Positions 16,018 to 24,002 of a stretch of 43,456 nt of DNA are shown here, in pieces. Within the stretch, counting starts at the first letter, position 1; each line of letters begins with the position of its first letter. The stretch is from Nitrosomonadales bacterium (GTDB taxonomy: Bacteria; Pseudomonadota; Gammaproteobacteria; Burkholderiales; Gallionellaceae): contig JACRAQ010000081.1 in assembly GCA_016213335.1 (NCBI GenBank), positions 1-43,456 on the forward strand. The letters run 5' to 3'. The notes under the pieces were generated by a model, which made no database searches, had not been told where the DNA came from, and worked only from the letters and a program-made list of their open reading frames with translations. The translations under genes were made by a program, and so were the position numbers.

Positions 16018-17262
16018 TTACATATCCCGTGTTTTGGGAATTACCGGCTTGCCCAGCGCACGTGCATAGAATTTTTGCGCTGCAGAAACCGGGTAAACCA
16101 TGACCAGCAATGCTGTCAGCGTGATGCTTGCCAATACTCCCATGTAGGTCACATCGCGAATCACTTCGCCGCCAGCGACGCCGTACTGCAGCGGCAGCGT
16201 AGCCAGCACGGCGGCGGCCAGCCCCTTGGGCGCCATCATCGAGGTGATGGCGGCATCGCGCAGGCTGTAGCCTGGATCGCGAAAAATGAACCGGGTAAGG
16301 CCAAGGCGCATGGCGTATATCATCAACACCATGGCGGCTGCCACGAGTGCCAGAAGCACATCGCCGAAATGGATAGAGATACCGAGATAGACGAAGAAGT
16401 AGGTCTTCAGCAAAAAGACGGCCTCGCGGTAGAACGTCAGGTCCATCTCGTTCAGTGGCACGATGTTCCGGTCGATGCTTGGCAGGCGGTGCAGGCCGAA
16501 CTTTTCAAAATTGGTCAGGGTAATGCCCAGGGCCAGCGCGGCAATCGCACCGGAAAAACCCAGCATCTCGGTTACGCCATAGACAATGAACACGTAAGCA
16601 AGCGTGGATGAAATGGTGTTGGGGAAGTCGCGCACCTTGCCCAGCACCAGCAGCCAGCCGATACCTCCCATTGTGCCGATCACCGCCGCGAAGACCAGCG
16701 AGGCCAGCACGCTGCCCACCAGCCTGCCAGGTTCGACGCCGCCTTGCGTATGAATCTGCAACAACGAGAACACGCCGACGATGCACAACACGTCGGTCAG
16801 CGCAGACTCCAGCACCAGCACAGTTGAGGGTTTCTCAGACAGCCGCAGCGCTCCTATCATCGGAATGACTACGGCAGAAGTTGAGCCGCCCAGAGTGACG
16901 CCTAGCATAGTCGCGGGCAGCAGCGCCAGACCCAGGGCAAAAAAGCCGGTCAGCGCAACGATTGCAGCAGTCAGCACAAAGCAGCCAATGGCCAATAAAC
17001 CGGTGGTACCGAGTGATTTGCCCAACACATCCAGATTCAGCGAAGTGCCGCCCTCAAACAGGATTACCACCAGGGCGATCGTGGCGAGCAGCGAGCCGAC
17101 CTTGCCGAAATCCTGCGGCGTGGTAATGCCCAGCATGGGGCCGATGACGATGCCAACCAGCATCAGCACCAATACGTCCGGGATGTTAGTCCTGCGAAAT
17201 TGCAAAGACAGGAAGTGCGCAAAGAATACCATCAGGCCGATGATCAGAATCGTTGTGGACAT
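16018..17262 (-). CDS. cation:proton antiporter, NhaP2-like
   Basis: This 414-residue membrane protein opens with MSTTILIIGLMVFFAHF and has VLMLVGIVIGPMLGI, ILFEGGTSLNLD, LGGSTSAVVIPMIG and a catalytic LESALTDVLCIVG motif, where the usual Asn of CPA1 is replaced by Thr (Thr-Asp pair). MMAPKGLAAAVLATLP near the C-terminus corresponds to the RG(A/L)xA region of K+/H+ antiporters such as NhaP2/CvrA. The C-terminal cytosolic domain of NhaP2 is absent. It is followed after three bases by the CPA2 gene and preceded, 86 bases upstream, by the marR gene on the same strand. Confidence 0.8.
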   Translation of the reverse strand: MSTTILIIGLMVFFAHFLSLQFRRTNIPDVLVLMLVGIVIGPMLGITTPQDFGKVGSLLATIALVVILFEGGTSLNLDVLGKSLGTTGLLAIGCFVLTAAIVALTGFFALGLALLPATMLGVTLGGSTSAVVIPMIGALRLSEKPSTVLVLESALTDVLCIVGVFSLLQIHTQGGVEPGRLVGSVLASLVFAAVIGTMGGIGWLLVLGKVRDFPNTISSTLAYVFIVYGVTEMLGFSGAIAALALGITLTNFEKFGLHRLPSIDRNIVPLNEMDLTFYREAVFLLKTYFFVYLGISIHFGDVLLALVAAAMVLMIYAMRLGLTRFIFRDPGYSLRDAAITSMMAPKGLAAAVLATLPLQYGVAGGEVIRDVTYMGVLASITLTALLVMVYPVSAAQKFYARALGKPVIPKTRDM

Positions 17263-17348
17263 TCAGTGTCTCCCAATTTCCGAATATTGATTATGCGCTA
17301 GCCAAGCCCTCAATTGCCAGCGAGAAGGTTGTAGAATCCACGGGACAA

Positions 17349-17849
17349 TTACAAATCCGATAGGGGTCTATCGGCAAACTTGTCGTCATGAATGCGCAAT
17401 TGCCCAATCACAGCGATCAGGGATTCATCCAAAGCAAGCAATGCTGATTCCGGCAATGCCTGCAAGGCTTCAGGCAGTATGCCTTCCGCTGGGCCAGGTG
17501 CATTTTTTAAAAGTTTTGAAGCAACATCGGTCACCTGCAACCCAACCCGGCGCTGATCTTCCCTGCTGCGCTCTTTCGTTATAAAGCCCCGGGCAACAAG
17601 TTTCTCGACAAGCTGGCTGCCAGTGGACTGGTGTATGGATAAGCGGCTGGACAGTTCGGAAACTCCTATTCCAGGAGCCTTGTTCACTTCTTGCAATATC
17701 CACAACTGCGATCCAGTGACGCCGCAGGCATGCTCAATTTCGCGGAACTGCTGGCGAATGGAGCCATAGATGATGCGGAACTTCTTGAGCACCTGCAGTG
17801 AAAGTTGATTTTTTGTACGCTTGCTCAATTTATATTGCCCTTTCTGCAT
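17349..17849 (-). CDS. MarR-family transcriptional regulator
   Basis: This 166-residue protein has a winged-helix domain: ACGVTGSQLWILQEV, PGIGVSELSSRLSIHQSTGSQLV (recognition helix) and the wing GFITKERSREDQRRVGLQVT with the conserved Asp-x-Arg pattern of MarR proteins. It is encoded upstream of, and on the same strand as, two antiporter genes, which makes it a candidate regulator of cation or solute stress genes. A near-perfect 27-bp palindrome lies 38 bases upstream of its start, as expected for autoregulation. The effector is unknown. The start is the ATG at 17847-17849. Confidence 0.85.
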   Translation of the reverse strand: MQKGQYKLSKRTKNQLSLQVLKKFRIIYGSIRQQFREIEHACGVTGSQLWILQEVNKAPGIGVSELSSRLSIHQSTGSQLVEKLVARGFITKERSREDQRRVGLQVTDVASKLLKNAPGPAEGILPEALQALPESALLALDESLIAVIGQLRIHDDKFADRPLSDL

Positions 17850-17886
17850 GTGGATATTCCGTTTTTAAGTATACCCTGCCGACAAC

Positions 17887-17913
17887 ATTGGTATAAAGTA
17901 TATTTACACCAAT
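17887..17913. promoter_or_regulatory. palindromic operator candidate between marR and the Pal-like gene
   Basis: Arms ATTGGTATAAA (17887-17897) and TTTACACCAAT (17903-17913) are inverted repeats with one mismatch in eleven and a five-base centre. A plus-strand TATAAT (17913-17918) touches the right arm. On the minus strand a possible promoter (TTATAC, 17 bases, TATACT at 17868-17873) has its -35 inside the left arm. A bound regulator would therefore block both directions. Binding by the adjacent MarR protein is inference. Confidence 0.55.
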
Positions 17914-17964
17914 ATAATTTATGCTAACATGTGCCTTTCCAACTATTCATAAAGGAGATGGATT

Positions 17965-18516
17965 ATGAAAAAAATAACGGCAGCTTCGATTGTATTGCTG
18001 CTCGCTGCATGCTCTACCACACCCAAGACAGATTCATCACCTGTATCTCAACCAAACGAAACAAAAAGCCCTCCTGTTGTAACTCATGCAGCGGAAAAAA
18101 TTACGCCGGTATCTTCAGCAGGCATTGATGCAAAAAAACTGGCAGATGCAGCAAACTTGCGGGAATCTGAATTGCGTGAGCTGCAAAGACTGAGCATTTA
18201 CTTCGATTTCGACAAGTATGCCGTCAAACCGGAGTATCAAAACGTTATCCAGAAGCAGGCAGAATTCATCAAGGCGCATAAGAATGACCAGGTCACGGTA
18301 GAAGGAAATGCGGATGAGCGTGGAAGTGCAGAATACAACCTTGGATTAGGCGACAGGCGAGCCAACGCAGTTCGAAGGAATCTTGAGTTACTGGGAGTCT
18401 CTGCAACACAAATCAAGGCAATCAGCTTGGGGGAAGAAAAACCTCGCCTCGCATGCCATGAGGAAAAGTGCTGGCAAGAGAATCGCAGAGACGATTTTGT
18501 CCATAAGTTGAATTAG
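17965..18516 (+). CDS. Pal-like OmpA-domain lipoprotein
   Basis: This 183-residue outer-membrane lipoprotein has a short signal peptide with lipobox LAAC (lipidated C16), a Ser/Thr/Pro-rich linker to about residue 55, and a C-terminal OmpA/Pal peptidoglycan-binding domain: IYFDFDKYAVKPEYQ, VEGNADERGSAEYNLGLGDRRA and the closing ENRRDDFV. The ribosome-binding site AAAGGAG precedes the ATG. No tolB or tolA neighbours are seen, so this is an orphan Pal-like protein, not the tol-pal copy. Two cysteines near the C-terminus (ACHEEKC) are an unusual detail. It is transcribed away from marR and its promoter may overlap the palindrome. Confidence 0.85.
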   Translation: MKKITAASIVLLLAACSTTPKTDSSPVSQPNETKSPPVVTHAAEKITPVSSAGIDAKKLADAANLRESELRELQRLSIYFDFDKYAVKPEYQNVIQKQAEFIKAHKNDQVTVEGNADERGSAEYNLGLGDRRANAVRRNLELLGVSATQIKAISLGEEKPRLACHEEKCWQENRRDDFVHKLN

Positions 18517-18529
18517 GGCGATTGTAAGT

Positions 18530-19042
18530 ATGCACCGCCATCCAGTTGCTCGCATGCTTTGGTGCATCTTTGGTGCAGCGATCGGCATTGCAGTAGCCCT
18601 ATCTCTGGCCGGGCCACTTGAAACGCCTTTTCTTCTGGCATCCCTCGGTGGCTCCACAGTATTTCTCTTCGGCCTCACGCGCTCACCGGCCACGCAGCCG
18701 CGCGCGCTCTTTGGCGGGCACCTTGGCGGCGCGCTTATCGGCATCGCCAGCTACCAGGCATTTGGCGATGCCTTATGGGTTTATGTGCTTGCCCAAGTGC
18801 TGGCCTTATCCTACATGCTGCTTACCAAGACTGCTCATCCTCCGGCTGGCGCAAACCCAATCATCATGGTCCACGCCCATGCTGGCTGGTCCGCAATCTG
18901 GCATCCGGTGCTTCTCGGAATAACCTCTCTCGCCGTTATCGCCGCCATCTGGAGCCGGTTATACCCGGGCCATGCCCACTACCCGGTAGCATGGCGTGAG
19001 GGCTCGCCACCCAGTGCATTCTGGGGCGGCTGGGATGAATAA
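18530..19042 (+). CDS. HPP-family integral membrane protein
   Basis: This 170-residue protein has about four hydrophobic segments and the family signature His-Pro-Pro in KTAHPPAGANP near residue 102. It also has LGGSTVFLFGL and FGGHLGGALIGI, which are conserved in HPP proteins. Some plant and cyanobacterial members have been linked to nitrite transport; the substrate here is unknown. It starts 13 bases after the pal-like gene and probably shares its transcript. Confidence 0.75.
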   Translation: MHRHPVARMLWCIFGAAIGIAVALSLAGPLETPFLLASLGGSTVFLFGLTRSPATQPRALFGGHLGGALIGIASYQAFGDALWVYVLAQVLALSYMLLTKTAHPPAGANPIIMVHAHAGWSAIWHPVLLGITSLAVIAAIWSRLYPGHAHYPVAWREGSPPSAFWGGWDE

Positions 19043-19101
19043 CCTAATGCCCATATTTGGAAGCGTTATTTCAGGTCAACTTCATAAAACGGAGGGGAGT
19101 T

Positions 19102-19401
19102 ATGGCCACTACTAATGAGCTGAATTCACTGCGCACCGCTCTTTCGCAGGATCGCACCCTGTTCACTGTCTGGCGGAATTCCTCGCGGTCAAACGAAGTT
19201 ATTCGGGTGGACTGCTTCGCATCAAAAGGAGCAGGCAGCCCGGGGCTGGTTAGGATAACCAGCCTCGTGGCAGGAGTACTCAATTACCGCTGCAGCAACC
19301 GCGGACTGGCCATAAACAATGGAGAGGACGTCAGCCTCAATCTTGTTGCTGCTCTTTCAGAAAAACTCGAGCTTGATCTCAAACATGAAAGGGTTTGCTG
19401 A
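19102..19401 (+). CDS. small protein of unknown function
   Basis: The 99-residue product begins MATTNELNSLRTALSQD. It is preceded by a very strong ribosome-binding site (GGAGGGGAG, six bases before the ATG) and followed 20 bases after its stop by a textbook terminator, which supports a real gene. There is no signal peptide or membrane segment; three cysteines are scattered, and the C-terminus is charged and helix-like. I do not recognise a family. It probably ends the pal-HPP transcription unit. Confidence 0.6.
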   Translation: MATTNELNSLRTALSQDRTLFTVWRNSSRSNEVIRVDCFASKGAGSPGLVRITSLVAGVLNYRCSNRGLAINNGEDVSLNLVAALSEKLELDLKHERVC

Positions 19402-19421
19402 GACGTATTCCAGCATTCCCC

Positions 19422-19460
19422 ACTTATGGCGACACGGGTTGGGCCGCCATAAGTTATTTT
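19422..19460 (+). terminator. rho-independent terminator after the small unknown gene
   Basis: ACTTATGGCG (19422-19431) and CGCCATAAGT (19445-19454) form a perfect ten-base-pair stem with a 13-base loop, followed by TATTTT. It closes the plus-strand unit that starts at the Pal-like gene. Confidence 0.75.
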
Positions 19461-19558
19461 GACTGCCCCCATCCAGCCCATCAGACACAGCACCCGCGCC
19501 CGCATGCAGAATAGCGAGGTGGTTTGACTCTATTGATTGACCTTGAGTGGAGAACACA

Positions 19559-19921
19559 GTGAAAAAGCGAGCTGGGATAATCATATTATTACTGATCGGC
19601 TTTGCGTTTCTGCCTCTTGGTGCCAGGCATGCAGCAGACGTGGGTATGCAGAATAAAACTGGCCAGAACATCCATCAAGGCACAGGAAAGGTGGTATCCA
19701 TTGATCGTGCAAAATTGCGCATCAAACTGGCCCACAACCCGATAGATTCACTATCCTGGACGAGTATGGAGATGGAATTCAGCATAGCAAATGCAGCACT
19801 GCTGTCTAACCTCAAGTCAGGCGATGCAGTGCGGTTTGAACTGAGACATCTCAAGCCGGATGAACTGGTCTGGGGAATCGCAAGGATTGAGCACCTGAAA
19901 TTACCGCTCACGCAACAATAA
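19559..19921 (+). CDS. CusF-like periplasmic copper/silver-binding protein
   Basis: The 120-residue protein has an N-terminal signal or anchor (KKRAGIIILLLIGFAFLPLG) and a single CusF-type beta-barrel: GTGKVVSIDRAKLRIKLAH, then SWTSMEMEF and LKSGDAVRFEL. The metal ligands of E. coli CusF (one His, one Trp, two Met) correspond to H59, W67, M70 and M72 with exactly the same spacing (8, 3, 2). I chose the GTG at 19559-19561, which has a GGAG site six bases upstream; an upstream GTG at 19547 would add four residues. No cusCBA efflux genes are in the window, so this is an orphan metallochaperone-like protein. Confidence 0.75.
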   Translation: MKKRAGIIILLLIGFAFLPLGARHAADVGMQNKTGQNIHQGTGKVVSIDRAKLRIKLAHNPIDSLSWTSMEMEFSIANAALLSNLKSGDAVRFELRHLKPDELVWGIARIEHLKLPLTQQ

Positions 19922-19945
19922 ATCGCATTGTGCGGAGATTGTTTT

Positions 19946-20743
19946 ATGAAAAAAACCACCCTGTTTGCCGCCATAGCTGCCATTTTCTGTAGCGGCATTG
20001 CCGCATATTTCTACTGTCAATATAGTCAACCGAAGCCGGAGCCAGCGGCTGTGCAGCCTTTGCCACCAACCATGCCGCTGATCAAACGGGAAGAGCGCCG
20101 CGTAGTCGAGCCAGTGCAGCCTCCCCCGTTACCTTCGTTGGCAGAGAGCGACAACTTCATGCTCGATATCCTGTCCGGACTGGTTGGCAACAAGTCGCTG
20201 ATGAAACTCTTCCGTCCCGAGCGGGTAATTCACAACATTGTTGCCACTATTGATAACCTGCCGCGCCGGCTTGCGCCGATGACTGTAATGCCACTCAAGC
20301 GAGCGCCCGGACAATTTATCGTGGCAGGCGCAGAAAACAGCCTGACCATCAGTCCGAAAAATGCAGCGCGCTATACGCCTTATATAAAAATAGCCGAAGC
20401 ACTTGATTCAAAAAAAATAGTGGAAATATATATCAACCTTTACCCGCTGTTTCAGCAGGCATACGAAGATCTTGGTTACCCGAAAAAATATTTCAATGAC
20501 CGGCTGATTGAGGTGATAGACAATCTGCTGGATGCTCCTGCCATTAACGAGCCCATCCAGCTTGTCCAGCCCCATGTGCTATATCTGTTTGCCGACTCCG
20601 GCCTTGAAGAGCGCTCCGTCGGCCAGCGCATTCTCATGCGGTCAGGCAGCAGGAACGAAGCCAGCATCAAGGCCAAGCTGCACGAGATCAAGCAGGAGTT
20701 GATGCTACACATGCATGAGAAAAAAGCCGGAAGCACCAGATGA
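19946..20743 (+). CDS. DUF3014 domain protein, membrane-anchored
   Basis: This 265-residue protein has an N-terminal membrane anchor (residues 5-27), a Pro-rich linker to about residue 65, and a conserved domain with the segments LPSLAESDNFM, VATIDNLPRRLAPM, LYPLFQQAYEDLGYP, YFNDRLIEVIDNLL and PIQLVQPHVLYLFAD. I recognise these as DUF3014, a family of unknown function common in proteobacteria. The anchor suggests a periplasmic domain. It follows the CusF-like gene by 24 bases and may be cotranscribed. Confidence 0.75.
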   Translation: MKKTTLFAAIAAIFCSGIAAYFYCQYSQPKPEPAAVQPLPPTMPLIKREERRVVEPVQPPPLPSLAESDNFMLDILSGLVGNKSLMKLFRPERVIHNIVATIDNLPRRLAPMTVMPLKRAPGQFIVAGAENSLTISPKNAARYTPYIKIAEALDSKKIVEIYINLYPLFQQAYEDLGYPKKYFNDRLIEVIDNLLDAPAINEPIQLVQPHVLYLFADSGLEERSVGQRILMRSGSRNEASIKAKLHEIKQELMLHMHEKKAGSTR

Positions 20744-20848
20744 GCAGGATTAGTCAGATGGCGAACACCAGAAACCGGAAAGAAGTGTGAGCATCCTGAA
20801 TTTAAGAACACCGGGGGGAATCAAGCTACTAAACAGGAGGCAAGCACT

Positions 20849-21843
20849 GTGACCGCAATGCTAGCACTTGATGAAATGAAAAACATCACCTCATCTGAAG
20901 AAGCCTCTTCTGGCTCCATTCTGCTGCGCCGGCACATCAGCCGGAAAGGCAATGTTGTGCTGTTCGGTGAAGTTCTGGCTGACATATTCCCCGACAAGTC
21001 CGTTCTGGGGGGCGCGCCATTTAATGTTGCACGGCATCTTGAAGCCTTTGGCCAAAGCCCGATTCTTATCACTCGTTTGGGCAATGATGCGTTACGCGAT
21101 GAAAACTGAGCGCTATGTCACAAACCGGAATGGAAACCCTTGGAGTCCAGAGCGGCAATAGCCACCCGACAGGCCAGGTGCAGGTGCACACCACGAAAGG
21201 CGGCCACCGTTTCGAAATTCTCCCCATGCAAGCCTACGATTTTATCCACCCGGCAATTGTGCGCATGGCTGCGCTTTCGGCACGCCCCGCGCTGGTTTAC
21301 TTCGGCACTCTGGCGCAACGGCACGAAGTCTCCAGGCGGGCATTGCGAGTCCTGTTGCGCAGCACCCGCGCAGAGAAGTTTCTGGACATCAACTTGCGCG
21401 CTCCCTGGTATAACAAAAGAACACTCCGGCTATCCTTGCAGTTCGCTGACATCGTGAAACTGAATATCGAAGAATTAGCTGTGCTGGCGGAGCTGTTTGA
21501 ATTAACCGGAAACGACCCGCAATGCCAGCTCAAGGAATTGATGAATCAATTCGAGCTTGCCCGGGCCATTGTGACTTGTGGAGAGCAAGGCGCATGGCAG
21601 ATCAATCGGGACGGCAGGAAAATCGAGTCACTAGCCACGAGCAGGAGCAGGAAACTGGTGGATACAGTGGGCGCAGGAGACGGGTTTGCCGCTGTCTGCA
21701 TTCTTGGGTCACTGCTACGCTGGCCTATGGCCATTACGCTTGAACGTGCCAATTCCTTTGCCTCCGCAATATGCGAAATCCGTGGGGCCATTCCGGATCA
21801 TGCAGATTTCTATGAACCATTCTGCAAGGAGTGGGAAGTATGA
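20849..21843 (+). pseudogene. PfkB-family fructokinase-like gene, split by a single-base frameshift
   Basis: Two adjacent frames together encode one carbohydrate kinase. The first (20849-21109, GTG start after AGGAGG) gives the N-terminus with VLFGEVLADIFPD and GGAPFNVARHLEAFG and ends at a TGA after LGNDALRDEN. The second (open from 21103, first ATG 21115, to 21843) continues with LSAMSQTGMETLGVQ, HPTGQVQVH, RFEILPMQAYDF and the catalytic VDTVGAGDGFAA. The join falls in a run of four A (21102-21105); one extra A would restore an uninterrupted kinase of about 330 residues. Position at the head of a sucrose operon suggests fructokinase, which would phosphorylate fructose released by amylosucrase. 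Both halves look otherwise intact, so the lesion is recent, a sequencing error or a frameshift that is bypassed. The stop overlaps the next gene's ATG by four bases. Confidence 0.8.
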
Positions 21844-24002
21844 AAAACGAGGCGGTGGAATCAGGCAAGCCTTTGCACATAGTGTTGATCAGTGTGCACG
21901 GATTGATGCGCGGTGTCGATCTCGAATTGGGGCGCGACGCGGACACTGGAGGCCAAACAAAATATGTTGTGGAGCTAGCACGTGCCCTTGGCGAGCGTCC
22001 GGATGTCGGCAAAGTGACCCTGCTGACGCGCTGTGTCCAGGACAGCCAGGTCAGCTCCGATTATGCAAAGCCATTCGAGCCGGTATCTGAAAAAGTAAGT
22101 ATTGTGCGCGTCGAATGCGGCGAACAGAAATATCTGCGCAAGGAGATGCTATGGGACTCGCTGGAAAATTTTTCCGACAATGCCCTGGCTTATCTGAAAA
22201 GCCAGGAGCACCACCCCGACATCATTCACAGTCATTACGCCGATGCCGGCCATGTGGGGGCGCGTCTTTCACACCAGCTTGGCATACCACTGGTGCATAC
22301 CGGCCATTCACTGGGTCGCAGCAAGCGCAAAAGACTGCTGGCAGGCGGTACCAAGCGCAGCGAAATCGAGGCGGTTTACAATATCTCGCGCCGGATCGAA
22401 GCGGAAGAAACGACCCTGGGTGTAGCGGAACGTGTCATCACCAGCACGCAGCAAGAGATAGACCAGCAATACAGCCTTTATGACTACTACCAGCCGGAGC
22501 AAATGCGGGTAATTCCGCCCGGAACGGACCTGAAAAAATTCTTCCCTCCGCGAGGAGATGAGAAACGCAGCGATATCGCGCTCGAACTTAAACGCTTCCT
22601 GAAGCAGCCAAACAAACCGATCATTCTTGCACTATCCCGCCCCGACCCCAAAAAGAATATTGTTTCATTGATTGAAGCCTACGGCGAATCGCCCCGCCTG
22701 CAAGAGGCAGCCAACCTGGTGATCGTGGCAGGAAATCGCGGCGATATCCATGACATGGAAGATGCTTCCAGAATCGTGTTGAATGAAATCCTGCTGGCGA
22801 TAGACAAATACGACCTGTATGGCAAGGTGGCCTATCCGAAGCATCACAAGGCGGAAGAAGTATCTGTTTTATACCGTCTTGCGACGGCATCCCGTGGCGT
22901 ATTCATTAATCCAGCGCTGACTGAACCTTTCGGCCTGACGCTGATTGAGGCAACTGCCTGTGGCCTGCCGGTTGTAGCGACGGAAGACGGCGGCCCGACA
23001 GAGATCATCAGGAATTGCCAGAACGGTTACCTGATCAACCCGCTCGACAAGGCTGCCATGGCAGAAACTCTGCTCGACACCGTTACGAACAAGGCCAAAT
23101 GGATGCGTTTGGCGAGTAACGGGATTCAGGGCATATGCCGCCACTATTCCTGGTCGGCGCATGTGGATAAATATCTTTCGGTTATCCGGCCGCTTGTCGA
23201 AAAGACAGAACCATTATCCAGAATGAACCTGGGCAGACGGCAGGCAATGTTCCGCGAGCGGGCGATTTTCGCCAGCCTCGACCTGAACCTTATTGGCGAC
23301 TACAAATCGATGCATAAATTACTGCAGGCCCTGCATGGCCATCGCAAGTCAATCATCTTCGGCATTGCTACAGGGCGCCGCCTGGATGACGCGTTGAACA
23401 CACTGCGCCAGTACAACATCCCTCAGCCAGACGTGCTGATCTCCGGGCAGGGAACAGAGATTCACTATGCTCCGAACCTGACCAGGGACGCAGTCTGGGA
23501 GCGCCACATCAATCACCTGTGGAACCCGCAGGAAGTGCGTGAAATCCTCAAAGAGATGCCGGGACTGGTCATGCAACCAAAAAGCCACCAGAGCGCCTTC
23601 AAGATCAGCTACTTCATAGACCCCGAAGTTGCGGACATCCAGGAAATCCGGCAGACGCTGTTACGCAACGAGCAAGCCGTAAATACCATTTTTTCATTCG
23701 GGCAATTCCTGGATGTGCTGCCGGTCAGGGCTTCCAAGGGGCTGGCCCTGCGCTGGTGCGCGGAACAATTGGGCTTCCCGCTGGAAAATACGCTGGTATC
23801 AGGAGTAACCGGTGCCGATGCGGACATGTTGCGCGGCAACACTCTGGGAGTAGTTGTAGACAACCGCCACCTCACGGAGCTATCCGGCTTGTCCAACATC
23901 GAGAAAATCTATTTTGCAAATAAACAATATGCCGGCGGCATCCTTGAGGCCATGGGTCACTATAATTTCTTTGCGGGCACGCAGAAAATGGAGGAAGCGT
24001 GA
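21840..24002 (+). CDS. sucrose-phosphate synthase with degenerate C-terminal phosphatase-like domain
   Basis: This 720-residue protein makes sucrose-6-phosphate from a nucleotide-glucose and fructose-6-phosphate. The GT-B glycosyltransferase part (about 1-455) shows ISVHGLMRG, ELGRDADTGGQTKYVVELARAL, HSHYADAGHVGA, HTGHSLGRSK, LALSRPDPKKN and the donor-site PALTEPFGLTLIEATACGLP. The C-terminal 250 residues form a HAD-type SPP-like domain in which the nucleophile motif DxDxT reads S479-L-D481-L-N483. The nucleophilic Asp is lost, so this domain should be catalytically dead; a separate intact SPP gene follows. The ATG at 21840 has GGAG eight bases upstream and overlaps the kinase stop. Plausible role: compatible solute or carbon storage. 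Confidence 0.9.
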   Translation: MKNEAVESGKPLHIVLISVHGLMRGVDLELGRDADTGGQTKYVVELARALGERPDVGKVTLLTRCVQDSQVSSDYAKPFEPVSEKVSIVRVECGEQKYLRKEMLWDSLENFSDNALAYLKSQEHHPDIIHSHYADAGHVGARLSHQLGIPLVHTGHSLGRSKRKRLLAGGTKRSEIEAVYNISRRIEAEETTLGVAERVITSTQQEIDQQYSLYDYYQPEQMRVIPPGTDLKKFFPPRGDEKRSDIALELKRFLKQPNKPIILALSRPDPKKNIVSLIEAYGESPRLQEAANLVIVAGNRGDIHDMEDASRIVLNEILLAIDKYDLYGKVAYPKHHKAEEVSVLYRLATASRGVFINPALTEPFGLTLIEATACGLPVVATEDGGPTEIIRNCQNGYLINPLDKAAMAETLLDTVTNKAKWMRLASNGIQGICRHYSWSAHVDKYLSVIRPLVEKTEPLSRMNLGRRQAMFRERAIFASLDLNLIGDYKSMHKLLQALHGHRKSIIFGIATGRRLDDALNTLRQYNIPQPDVLISGQGTEIHYAPNLTRDAVWERHINHLWNPQEVREILKEMPGLVMQPKSHQSAFKISYFIDPEVADIQEIRQTLLRNEQAVNTIFSFGQFLDVLPVRASKGLALRWCAEQLGFPLENTLVSGVTGADADMLRGNTLGVVVDNRHLTELSGLSNIEKIYFANKQYAGGILEAMGHYNFFAGTQKMEEA

